Of a stretch of 5,488 nucleotides of DNA, positions 1-5,488 are shown one piece after another (position 1 is the first letter of the stretch; every line of letters begins with the position of its first letter). The stretch comes from Propionibacteriaceae bacterium. Lineage in GTDB: Bacteria; Actinomycetota; Actinomycetes; Propionibacteriales; Propionibacteriaceae. A program made the translations under genes and the position numbers. Location of the stretch: contig DAIEHO010000230.1 of the NCBI GenBank assembly GCA_027353565.1, forward strand, positions 1-5,488. The letters are read 5' to 3'. A model generated the notes under the pieces. It was not told the origin of the DNA. It did not search any database and was given only the letters and a program-made list of their open reading frames with translations.

Positions 1-125
1 TGCAGAACGCGGCCTCCATCGCGGCACTGTTCCTCACCACCGAGGCGGTCATCGCCGACAAGCCGGAGAAGACCCCGGCCATGCCGGCCGGCGGCGACGG
101 TGGCATGGGCGGCATGGACTTCTGA
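1..125 (+). CDS. groEL: Chaperonin GroEL (60 kDa), C-terminal end only
   Basis: This is the 3' end of a GroEL gene; the window begins inside it. Reading from base 3, it encodes 40 residues and a TGA stop at 123-125. The segment opens [19 protein letters not shown], which is the conserved last helix of the GroEL equatorial domain. A short linker ([12 protein letters not shown]) follows, and then the Gly/Met-rich flexible tail GGMGGMDF that is typical of bacterial GroEL. The full protein (about 540 residues) forms the double-ring ATP-dependent folding chamber in the cytoplasm, and the tail projects into the cavity. The Gly-Met tail is intact, unlike the His-rich tails of some actinobacterial GroEL1 paralogues, so this looks like the housekeeping-type copy. 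Any groES or CIRCE operator would lie outside the window. A strong hairpin follows 15 bases after the stop. Confidence 0.95.
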   Translation, partial: QNAASIAALFLTTEAVIADKPEKTPAMPAGGDGGMGGMDF

Positions 126-140
126 GTCCAGCGTCATCTC

Positions 141-174
141 ACGAAGGGCGGTCCCGGCAGGGGCCGCCCTTCGT
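141..174. terminator. Hairpin terminator shared by groEL and the convergent M50 gene
   Basis: There is a perfect 11-bp inverted repeat: ACGAAGGGCGG at 141-151 and CCGCCCTTCGT at 164-174. The stem continues inward with a T-G pair and three C-G pairs to a GGCA tetraloop at 156-159, making about 15 bp in all. It starts 15 bases after the groEL stop and ends 13 bases before the stop codon of the minus-strand peptidase gene, so it sits in the 62-base gap between two convergent genes. Neither side has a true T run; the plus-strand side has only the pyrimidine-rich GCTTCTCGCCTCG. Such U-poor hairpins are common at gene ends in high-GC actinobacteria. Termination in both directions is inferred from its position. 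Confidence 0.8.
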
Positions 175-187
175 GCTTCTCGCCTCG

Positions 188-904
188 TCAGCGAGGCTGC
201 GCGAGGAGCCCGTACAGACCGGGAACCATGAGCAGCGCGCCCCCGGCGAGCGCGGCGACCGTGAGCAGGAGCCACAGGAGGCCCCACACGTACCGGTGGA
301 CATGGGTGAGCGTGGCCAGCTGGGCCGAGTCCGAGCCGGGCGAGTGGCGCCGCAGGAGCTCGAGCACGGGTCGGGGCGCGGCCCACAGGAACACCCACGC
401 CAGTCCGGTCGCGATCCAGCCGAGCGTGAACGCGGGGGCGTACCACGTGACCAGCGCCACCGCGACGGCGGCGGCGATCACGACCAGTGCCCCGTACAGG
501 TTCCGGATCCAGACCAGGAGCACGATCGCCAGCAGCACGAGCAGCCACAGCACACCCGAGGCGTGACCCGTACCCGTCAGGCCGGCGAGCCCGAGGCCGA
601 CGACGGCCGGGGCCGTGTACCCGGCGAACAGCGTCGCCACCATGCCCGGCCCCTTCGGGCGGCCGCGGCTGACCGTCAGCCCGGACGTGTCCGAGTGGAC
701 CCGGACGCCGCTCAGCCGCCGTCCAACCAGGACCGCGACGATGGCGTGGCCGCTCTCGTGGCAGATCGTCACCAGCGTCCTCACCGGGCGCCACGCGAAG
801 ACGACCGCCAGCAGGGCGGCGACCGCGAGCAGCGCCGACCCTTGAGGACCCGGGAGCGGTTGCGTGGCCAGAGCACGGCGCCAGAGCTCGGCGAGGAAGT
901 TCAC
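188..904 (-). CDS. M50-like integral membrane zinc metallopeptidase
   Basis: The 238-residue protein is hydrophobic, with about six predicted membrane segments. The first is around residues 22-38. It is followed by the zinc-binding HExxH motif as HESGH at 49-53 (two His ligands and the catalytic Glu), in the context VTICHESGHAIVAVLVGRRL. The following SGVRVHSDTSG stretch and the GxGMVATLFAGY segment (near 87-96) match the M50B-like peptidase family of actinobacteria. Further hydrophobic stretches lie at about 97-111, 117-133, 136-153 and 160-176, with a last one at 206-227. RPVLELL (178-184) and SDSAQLATLT (191-200) form a polar loop resembling the family's C-terminal conserved part. I see no NPDG motif as in classical site-2 proteases, so the third zinc ligand is not obvious, and substrate and function are unknown. 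The start is GTG, preceded by AAAGGA only three bases away. It lies 29 bases after the sugar-kinase stop and is probably co-transcribed with it. Confidence 0.85.
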   Translation of the reverse strand: MNFLAELWRRALATQPLPGPQGSALLAVAALLAVVFAWRPVRTLVTICHESGHAIVAVLVGRRLSGVRVHSDTSGLTVSRGRPKGPGMVATLFAGYTAPAVVGLGLAGLTGTGHASGVLWLLVLLAIVLLVWIRNLYGALVVIAAAVAVALVTWYAPAFTLGWIATGLAWVFLWAAPRPVLELLRRHSPGSDSAQLATLTHVHRYVWGLLWLLLTVAALAGGALLMVPGLYGLLAQPR

Positions 905-907
905 ATG

Positions 908-913
908 TCCTTT
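908..913 (-). promoter_or_regulatory. Closely spaced Shine-Dalgarno for the M50 peptidase gene
   Basis: On the minus strand AAAGGA is followed by only CAT and then the GTG start. The three-base spacer is shorter than usual, but this is the only purine-rich stretch in the 29-base gap after the kinase gene, and it supports the GTG at 904. An out-of-frame ATG overlaps the start (ATGTG) and is followed immediately by TGA, so it cannot be the real initiator. Confidence 0.55.
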
Positions 914-933
914 GTAGCCGACGCGGCTGTGGC

Positions 934-1881
934 TCAGGCCAGGTACGGGTCTGCGGCGACCACGGCACGTACCTCCGCCAGGGACGGTGCGTACGCGCCC
1001 GCATGGCTGACCGTGACCGAGCTCGTGACCACCGCCCGGTGGAGGGCGGTCGCCAGCTCAGGCCAGGCTGCGGCAGCGAGGCGCATGCGCTGCACCGGAC
1101 CGCCGAGCAGCCCCGCATCGGTCAGACCCGACACGAGCCCGGCCATGAACGAGTCGCCGGCGCCGACGGTGTCCGCCAGGGCGACCGTGTTGTGCGGGAC
1201 GACGAGCTGGTCACGCGACCCGCGCAGCACCGCATAGGCGCCGAGCGGTCCCCGCGTACAGACCGCCATCGCCGGTCCGAGGTCGACCCAGCGGCGCAGG
1301 GCCGTCTCGAGCGGCACACCCGGGTACAGCCACGCGATGTCCTCGTCGGAGGCCTTCACGACGTCGGACAGTGAGACGAGCTCCTCGACCCGGCCGAGCA
1401 CCGCCTCGGGGCTGTGCATGATCGCGGGCCGCACGTTCGGGTCGTACGTGACCGTCGCCGTCTCGCGCAGCCTCGTGACCAGCTCGACGACCTTGGCACC
1501 GCCGGGCTCGAGCGTGGCGCCGATGCTGCCCGTGTGCACGTGGGAGACACCGGACAGGTCACCGACCTCCGGCACGTCCCAGGTCAGGTCGAACGTGTAC
1601 TTGGCGCGTCCCTCGGCGTCGAGCGTGGCCTGCGCGACGCTCGTGGTCGCCGCCGAGTCGGTACCGGGCTCGACCTCCGCGCCGGTCGACGCGATCGACG
1701 CGGCGATCAGCTCGCCATGCGGATCGCGGGCCCACCACGAGCAGATGCTCGAGCGGTGCCCGAGCCGCGCCAGGCCGTTCGCGACGTTCAGCAGACTCCC
1801 CCCGACGTGCTCGGACGGTTGGCCGCCGGGACTCGTCACGACGTCGATCAGCGCCTCGCCGACGCACAGGATCCGGGACAT
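934..1881 (-). CDS. PfkB/ribokinase-family carbohydrate kinase (fructokinase-like)
   Basis: The cytoplasmic kinase of 315 residues (usual for the family, about 300-330) is predicted to transfer phosphate from ATP to a sugar or similar alcohol. The N-terminal strand ILCVGEALIDVV (4-15) holds the substrate-contacting Asp13. GGSLLNVANGLARLG (27-41) corresponds to PfkB signature 1. DPNVRP (147-152) and KASDEDI (176-182) are typical fructokinase/2-keto-3-deoxygluconate kinase core motifs, and TRG (209-211) belongs to the nucleotide-binding part. DTVGAGDSFMAGLV (237-250) is PfkB signature 2, with the anion-hole GAGD and catalytic base Asp243. The overall style is closest to fructokinases, but substrate cannot be fixed from sequence, so no symbol is given. 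The frame is open upstream to 1965, but that extra N-terminus has no family similarity. The ATG at 1881 is chosen because GGAAGG lies nine bases before it; an ATG at 1890 (three residues longer) would abut that site. It lies 153 bases after purB and 29 before the peptidase gene. Confidence 0.88.
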   Translation of the reverse strand: MSRILCVGEALIDVVTSPGGQPSEHVGGSLLNVANGLARLGHRSSICSWWARDPHGELIAASIASTGAEVEPGTDSAATTSVAQATLDAEGRAKYTFDLTWDVPEVGDLSGVSHVHTGSIGATLEPGGAKVVELVTRLRETATVTYDPNVRPAIMHSPEAVLGRVEELVSLSDVVKASDEDIAWLYPGVPLETALRRWVDLGPAMAVCTRGPLGAYAVLRGSRDQLVVPHNTVALADTVGAGDSFMAGLVSGLTDAGLLGGPVQRMRLAAAAWPELATALHRAVVTSSVTVSHAGAYAPSLAEVRAVVAADPYLA

Positions 1882-1890
1882 GGCGCTCAT

Positions 1891-1896
1891 CCTTCC
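1891..1896 (-). promoter_or_regulatory. Shine-Dalgarno that fixes the sugar-kinase start
   Basis: GGAAGG on the minus strand is separated by nine bases from the ATG at 1881. It directly abuts the in-frame ATG at 1890 and lies inside the longer reading frame that starts at 1965. The spacing supports the 1881 start, which also begins exactly at the conserved first strand of the PfkB fold. Confidence 0.65.
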
Positions 1897-2018
1897 ACGA
1901 CAGCCGGACCGCGCACGGACCCCTGCGACGCTCGCCCGGCTGGCACCGTGCGAACCCTTCATCACGAGAACGGCGACCCGCCCGGCGCACTGCCGACATG
2001 CCGCTGCCCGCGGAGCCG

Positions 2019-2034
2019 CGCCGGCGGACCGGCG
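2019..2034 (-). terminator. Small GC hairpin right after the purB stop (weak terminator candidate)
   Basis: Immediately after the purB TAA, the minus strand reads CGCCGG-TCCG-CCGGCG, a perfect 6-bp stem with a tetraloop. A few bases on, CGCG-GCTC-CGCG can form a second, weaker 4-bp stem (about 2009-2020). There is no U run. In sequence this GC-rich, short hairpins arise easily by chance, so this may be an attenuating or processing structure, or nothing. The rest of the 153-base spacer (1882-2034) has no TA dinucleotide on the transcribed strand, so no TANNNT promoter for the kinase gene can be proposed there. Confidence 0.3.
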
Positions 2035-3468
2035 TTACAGGGTCTCGCCCGGCACGTACGTTGCGGCCTCCGGGTACAGAGCGGCGAGCTCGGCGACCCT
2101 TGCCGAGACCGTACGGACCTGGTCGCGAGCCGCACCCGTCAGCGCCAGCGGCTCGGAGACGAGGCCCTCGAGCTCCTCACGGGTCAGGCCGAGACGCGGA
2201 TCGGCGGCCAGGCGCGCGGTCAGGTCGTTGTCGCTGCGGCCCGTCGCACGCATCTCGAGCGCGACCGCGACGGCGTGCTCCTTGATCGCCTCGTGGGCCT
2301 GCTCGCGGCCGACGCCCTTGCGTACAGCCGCCATGAGCACCTTGGTCGTGGTCAGGAACGGGAGGTACTTCGCGAGCTCGGCCTCGATGACCGCGGGGAA
2401 CGCGCCGAAGTCGCTCAGCACGACGAGGAACGTCTCGTACAGCCCGTCGATCGCGTAGCACGCGTCCGGCAGGGCCACGCGCCGCACGACCGAGCACGAC
2501 ACATCGCCCTCGTTCCACTGGTCGCCCATGAGCTCGCCCGTCATCGAGACATAGCCGCGCACGATCACGGCCAGGCCGTTGACGCGCTCGCAGCTGCGCG
2601 TGTTCATCTTGTGCGGCATCGCGCTCGAGCCGACCTGGCCGGGTCGGAAGCCCTCGGTGACGAGCTCCGCCCCGGCCATCAGCCGGATGCTCGTGGCGAG
2701 GCTCGAGGGAGCAGCGGCCGCCTGGGCGAGCGCACTGACGGTGTCGAAGTCGAGCGAACGCGGGTACACCTGGCCGGTCGACGTGAAGGCGCGCTCGAAC
2801 CCGAGGTGACGGGCGACGCGGGTCTCGAGCTCGGCCAGCTTGGCCGTGTCGCCGCCGAGCAGGTCGAGCATGTCCTGGCTCGTACCGACCGGGCCCTTGA
2901 TGCCGCGCATCGGGTAGCGGGTGATGAGTCCGTCGACCCGCTCGTACGCGACGAGGAGCTCGTCGGCCGCCGACGCGAACCGCTTCCCCAGCGTGGTCAC
3001 CTGCGCCGCGACGTTGTGTGAGCGCCCGGCGACGGGCTGCTCGGAGTACGTCTCCGCGAGCCGGGCCAGCTGCACCAGGGCAGTCACCATTCGCAACCTG
3101 ACAAGGCGCAACGCCCCCAGGACCTGCGCCTGCTCGACGTTCTCGGTGAGGTCGCGGCTCGTCATGCCCTTGTGGACGTGCTCGAACCCGGCGAGCGCGT
3201 TGAACTCCTCGATCCGTGCCTTGACGTCGTGCCGGGTGACCTTCTCGCGGGCGTTGATGGAGTCCAGGTCGACCTTCTCCAGCACTCGTTCGTAGGCTGC
3301 GATCACGGCATCCGGGTCGTCGCCGCCGAAGTCGACGCCGAGGTCGCGCTGGGCGCGCAGCACCGCGACCCAGAGCCGCCGCTCGGCGACGACCTTCTCC
3401 TCAGGGCTCCAGAGCGCGCGCATCTGGGCGGACGCGTACCGGCCGGCGAGGACGTTGGGGATCGACAC
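2035..3468 (-). CDS. purB: Adenylosuccinate lyase
   Basis: PurB acts twice in purine synthesis. It releases fumarate from SAICAR to give AICAR, and from adenylosuccinate to give AMP. The 477-residue protein belongs to the fumarase/aspartase superfamily and works as a homotetramer with active sites shared between subunits. Conserved regions are all present. TSRDLTEN (103-110) is the first. AGRSHNVAAQ (147-156) carries the catalytic His151. GSSAMPHKMN (280-289) is the flexible signature loop holding the catalytic Ser (281 or 282), Lys287 and Asn289. KGPVGTSQDML (191-201) also fits the family. A Ser precedes His151 where Thr is commoner, which is a conservative change. The start is GTG at 3468, with TAGGAG six bases upstream; no internal stop or frameshift is seen. 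purD lies directly upstream with a nine-base gap, so the two are almost certainly translated from one mRNA. purC, which often follows purB in actinobacteria, is not present after it here. Confidence 0.97.
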   Translation of the reverse strand: MSIPNVLAGRYASAQMRALWSPEEKVVAERRLWVAVLRAQRDLGVDFGGDDPDAVIAAYERVLEKVDLDSINAREKVTRHDVKARIEEFNALAGFEHVHKGMTSRDLTENVEQAQVLGALRLVRLRMVTALVQLARLAETYSEQPVAGRSHNVAAQVTTLGKRFASAADELLVAYERVDGLITRYPMRGIKGPVGTSQDMLDLLGGDTAKLAELETRVARHLGFERAFTSTGQVYPRSLDFDTVSALAQAAAAPSSLATSIRLMAGAELVTEGFRPGQVGSSAMPHKMNTRSCERVNGLAVIVRGYVSMTGELMGDQWNEGDVSCSVVRRVALPDACYAIDGLYETFLVVLSDFGAFPAVIEAELAKYLPFLTTTKVLMAAVRKGVGREQAHEAIKEHAVAVALEMRATGRSDNDLTARLAADPRLGLTREELEGLVSEPLALTGAARDQVRTVSARVAELAALYPEAATYVPGETL

Positions 3469-3474
3469 GATGTG

Positions 3475-3480
3475 CTCCTA
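3475..3480 (-). promoter_or_regulatory. purB Shine-Dalgarno overlapping the purD stop codon
   Basis: The minus strand reads TAGGAG, six bases (CACATC) before the purB GTG start. Its first three bases are the TAG stop of purD (3478-3480). A ribosome ending purD therefore stops directly on the purB ribosome-binding site, a classic arrangement for translational coupling and balanced output of the two enzymes. Confidence 0.85.
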
Positions 3481-4755
3481 CAGCGAGGTGACGGGCGGGA
3501 TGAGACCTGCGGCGGCCTTGGCGGCGATGTCCGTGCGCCACAGGCCCGTGGGGAAGTCGAGGGCGGCCAGGGCGGCGTACGCGTCGTCGCGTGCCTGCGT
3601 GAGCGTCTGGCCTGTGGCGACCACGCCCAGTACGCGACCACCCGCGGCAACGAGCGTGTCCCCGTCCAGCGCCGTACCGGCGTGGATGACGTGGACGTTG
3701 TCGGCCGACTCGTACAGACGGGGACCGGTGATCGTGCCCCCCGTGGTCGGCGTGCCCGGGTAGCCCTCCGCCGCGGCGACGACGATGACGGCGGCCTCGT
3801 CGCGCCACGACAGCGGACCGACCTCAGCGAGCCGACCGGTCGCGGCCGCGTACAGCACCTGGCCCAACGGCGAGGTGAGCAGCGGCAGGATGGCCTGCGT
3901 CTCCGGGTCGCCGAAGCGGGCGTTGTACTCGACGACGCGCATCCCGCGTGACGTGAGCGCGAGACCCACGTACAGCAGGCCGGCGAACGGCGTACCGCGC
4001 CGGGTCATCTCTGCGAGCGTCGGCACGACCACGCGCTCCATGACCGCGTCGACCAGGCCGGCGGGTGCCCAGGGCAACGGCGTGTACGCGCCCATGCCGC
4101 CCGTGTTGGGACCCGAGTCGCCATCCCCCACGCGTTTGAAGTCCTGCGCGGGCTGGAGCGGCAACGCGACCGTGCCGTCGGTGATGACGAACAGGCTGAC
4201 CTCGGGACCGTCGAGATACTCCTCGACCACCACGTCGCCGCATGCCGCTGCGTGGGCCATCGCCGCGGCCCGGTCGCCCGTCACGATGACGCCCTTGCCT
4301 GCGGCCAGACCGTCCTGCTTGACCACGTACGGGGAACCCAGTGCGGTGAGCGCGGCGGCCACCTCGTCCGGCGTACGGCAGAAGCGGGAGGCGGCGGTCG
4401 GTACACCGGCCGCTGCCATGACGTCCTTCGCGAACTGCTTGGACCCCTCGAGCTGCGCCGCCTCCGCGGAGGGGCCGAAGCAGGCGATGCCTGCGGCACG
4501 TACGGCATCCGCGACGCCCGCGACCAGCGGAGCCTCAGGCCCCACGACCACCAGGTCGGCTCCGATGCCTGCGGCCAGCGCGGCCACAGCCCGGCCGTCC
4601 GTCGCGTCGACGTCATGGTGCGGCCAGGAGTGCCACGTACCGGGGTTGCCGGGAGCGACATGGACAGCTGCGACGCCGGGATCTGCCGCGATGGCACGCG
4701 CCAAGGCGTGCTCACGACCTCCCGAGCCGACGACGAGAACGGTGAGGTCGGTCAC
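3478..4755 (-). CDS. purD: Phosphoribosylamine-glycine ligase (GAR synthetase)
   Basis: PurD catalyses the second step of de novo purine synthesis: phosphoribosylamine + glycine + ATP gives glycinamide ribonucleotide. The protein is 425 residues, the normal length for a stand-alone bacterial enzyme. The N domain begins with VLVVGSGGREHALA (6-19), followed by APGNPGT (34-40), VVGPEAPL (70-77) and FGPS (93-96). The ATP-grasp region contains KQDGLAAGKGV (146-156), the adenine-contacting VVEEYLDGPEVS (176-187), QPAQDFKR (201-208) and GPNTGGMGAY (215-224). NARFGDPETQ (278-287) is the GARS signature with metal-binding Glu and Asn. A C-terminal domain follows from about residue 325. The GTG at 4755 is chosen because the conserved first strand starts five codons later. 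It lacks a well-placed Shine-Dalgarno (AGGG ends one base before GTG), and a -10-like element suggests a leaderless mRNA. It is not fused to purM or purN. purB follows nine bases downstream. Confidence 0.97.
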   Translation of the reverse strand: MTDLTVLVVGSGGREHALARAIAADPGVAAVHVAPGNPGTWHSWPHHDVDATDGRAVAALAAGIGADLVVVGPEAPLVAGVADAVRAAGIACFGPSAEAAQLEGSKQFAKDVMAAAGVPTAASRFCRTPDEVAAALTALGSPYVVKQDGLAAGKGVIVTGDRAAAMAHAAACGDVVVEEYLDGPEVSLFVITDGTVALPLQPAQDFKRVGDGDSGPNTGGMGAYTPLPWAPAGLVDAVMERVVVPTLAEMTRRGTPFAGLLYVGLALTSRGMRVVEYNARFGDPETQAILPLLTSPLGQVLYAAATGRLAEVGPLSWRDEAAVIVVAAAEGYPGTPTTGGTITGPRLYESADNVHVIHAGTALDGDTLVAAGGRVLGVVATGQTLTQARDDAYAALAALDFPTGLWRTDIAAKAAAGLIPPVTSL

Positions 4756-4761
4756 GCCCTC

Positions 4762-4792
4762 ACTCTATTTCAGCGGCGCCCCGATGGGTCAG
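4762..4792 (-). promoter_or_regulatory. Candidate purD promoter giving a leaderless mRNA
   Basis: On the minus strand TAGAGT (4762-4767) fits the actinobacterial -10 consensus TANNNT and lies six bases (GAGGGC) before the purD GTG, so transcription would start at or next to the start codon. A partial -35, CTGACC (4787-4792, four of six to TTGACA), lies 19 bases further upstream and overlaps the TGA stop of the preceding gene. The 19-base spacer is longer than ideal. TA dinucleotides are rare in this window, which raises the weight of the match, but a single hexamer is limited evidence. Confidence 0.5.
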
Positions 4793-5488
4793 GCTCGTCT
4801 CGGGCGCACGACCTGGACGACCGTGAGCAGGGCGATCCCCGATGCCGCCGCCACCATCCACCACGCCTGGCCGCCGACGACGGTGCCGGTGACGACGACC
4901 CCGGAGAGGATCAGGGCAAGAACGACGATGCTGACGATGCGCCGTCCCGTCAGGACCATCCGCGTCACGGGGCTGCCCGCGATGGACGGGCCGTCTGCCG
5001 CCGCCGAGGTGCCGGTGCCTGCGGTCAGCGAGATGCCGGATCCGACCGGGTCGGCCGGCGCTGCGGCGTACGGTCCGGGAACCGGACCCGGGTACGACGA
5101 GGCCATCGGTACGGGTGACGTTCCCTGCGCGGGCATCGACGAGTACGGCGGCGGCGTGATCGCGGCCGGGTACGGCGACGGGCTGGGCATGGGCTGGTAC
5201 GCGAAGGCCCCGTACTGCGACACGGGCGTCGGGACGGACGCGGGGTCGACCTGGGGTCCGTTCGCAGGCGCGACCGCGTCGGCCGGGCCGGGGTCGAGCG
5301 GGGCGTTCGACGAGGCCGCGAGGTGCCACAGCATCGTCCGACTGGGCACGGGGGTGGCGGCCTCCTCGTACGGTGCGTCGCCCGTCACGGTCTCGTCGGG
5401 CAGCATCGCGCGGCGCGGGGCCGGGCCGTCGTCCCAGGCGGAGGCGATCCCTTCTGGCTCGGAGTCGTCGCCTTCGAGCGCTACGTGC
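4789..5488 (-). CDS. Proline-rich protein with two C-terminal membrane segments, 5' end outside window
   Basis: I do not recognise this gene. The frame runs from beyond the window edge (5488) to a TGA at 4789-4791, about 232 codons, with no stop. An in-frame ATG at 5406 would give 205 residues, but no Shine-Dalgarno precedes it. The upstream codons read as acidic, GC3-biased coding sequence (GDDSEPEG, SAWDDGPAPRR), so the true start is probably further out. Counting from that ATG, residues 1-120 are low-complexity and rich in Pro, Ala, Ser and Tyr (for example SPSPYPAAITPPPYSS), probably disordered. Residues 121-150 are Gly/Ser/Thr-rich. Two hydrophobic helices follow at about 157-178 and 181-200, ending in the basic tail RPRRA. 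The shape suggests a membrane-anchored protein with a long disordered N-terminal part, presumably cytoplasmic given the basic RR before helix 1 and the basic tail. There is no signal peptide or catalytic motif. It ends 33 bases before purD. Confidence 0.7.
   Translation of the reverse strand, partial: HVALEGDDSEPEGIASAWDDGPAPRRAMLPDETVTGDAPYEEAATPVPSRTMLWHLAASSNAPLDPGPADAVAPANGPQVDPASVPTPVSQYGAFAYQPMPSPSPYPAAITPPPYSSMPAQGTSPVPMASSYPGPVPGPYAAAPADPVGSGISLTAGTGTSAAADGPSIAGSPVTRMVLTGRRIVSIVVLALILSGVVVTGTVVGGQAWWMVAAASGIALLTVVQVVRPRRA

Noticed and set aside
916..928. Small inverted repeat AGCCG-ACG-CGGCT in the kinase-peptidase gap.
   Set aside because: A 5-bp stem with a three-base loop is easily found by chance at this GC content, and there is no T run or other supporting signal.
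173..1237. Long plus-strand open frame (354 codons) opposite the peptidase and kinase genes.
   Set aside because: It is antisense to two genes with clear family motifs. Its product is Arg/Gln/Glu-rich with no recognisable domain, and it crosses the boundary of two real genes. This is the usual shadow frame in GC-rich DNA.
1882..1965. N-terminal extension of the sugar kinase to a GTG at 1965 (28 extra residues).
   Set aside because: The PfkB fold begins at the ATG at 1881, which has a well-placed GGAAGG. The extension is Arg/Ser/Gly-rich and matches nothing in the family.
1414..3021. Very long plus-strand open frame (535 codons) opposite the kinase and purB.
   Set aside because: It is antisense to purB and the kinase, which are certain. 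The product is Arg/Asp/His-rich low-complexity sequence with no motif, as expected for a shadow frame at high GC3.
1256..3718. Repeated CGTACAGAC-like strings (near 209, 1256 and 3712).
   Set aside because: They lie in different genes and frames with unrelated flanks. They are explained by the general GTAC excess rather than by a dispersed repeat or binding site.
3172..3951. Plus-strand open frame (259 codons) spanning the purB-purD junction.
   Set aside because: It runs opposite two well-identified genes and has biased, motif-free composition, so it is a shadow frame.
4252..5118. Plus-strand open frame (288 codons) opposite purD and the proline-rich gene.
   Set aside because: It is antisense to conserved purD and has no domain. 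The composition (Arg, Gly, Asp, His) is typical of GC-rich antisense frames.

Overview
The window is a GC-rich (roughly 70% by eye) stretch of a bacterial chromosome. The gene content and style point to a high-GC actinobacterium, most likely of the Micrococcales and possibly Cellulomonas-like. The evidence is the GroEL tail ending in GGMGGMDF, the strong G/C bias at third codon positions, GTG starts on three of the five genes, and the adjacent purD-purB pair. The genus assignment is inference only.

Layout from left to right. Positions 1-125 hold the last 40 codons of a plus-strand groEL. It ends at a strong hairpin (141-174) that also lies just past the end of the convergent minus-strand genes. 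Everything else is on the minus strand, so it is transcribed from right to left. In transcription order it runs: a proline/tyrosine/alanine-rich protein with two predicted C-terminal membrane segments whose 5' end is cut by the window (5488-4789); purD (4755-3478); purB (3468-2035); a PfkB/ribokinase-family sugar kinase (1881-934); and an integral-membrane M50-like metallopeptidase (904-188). No stretch over 300 bases lacks a gene. The non-coding parts are 126-187 (terminator), 905-933 (ribosome-binding site), 1882-2034 (a 153-base spacer with a small hairpin), 3469-3477, and 4756-4788 (candidate purD promoter).

purD and purB encode two enzymes of de novo purine synthesis, phosphoribosylamine-glycine ligase and adenylosuccinate lyase. 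They are tightly coupled: the purD stop codon lies inside the purB Shine-Dalgarno sequence. purD itself has no convincing Shine-Dalgarno but has a TANNNT -10 element six bases before its GTG, which suggests a leaderless transcript. After purB the purine theme stops within this window. The sugar kinase and membrane peptidase that follow are only 29 bases apart and probably share a transcript. Nothing in the sequence ties them to purine synthesis.

I see no mobile element, CRISPR array, RNA gene or obvious novel defence or biosynthetic system. The region is mainly ordinary core genome. The more unusual signals are the probable leaderless purD start, a strong excess of the tetranucleotide GTAC, and the uncharacterised proline-rich membrane protein.
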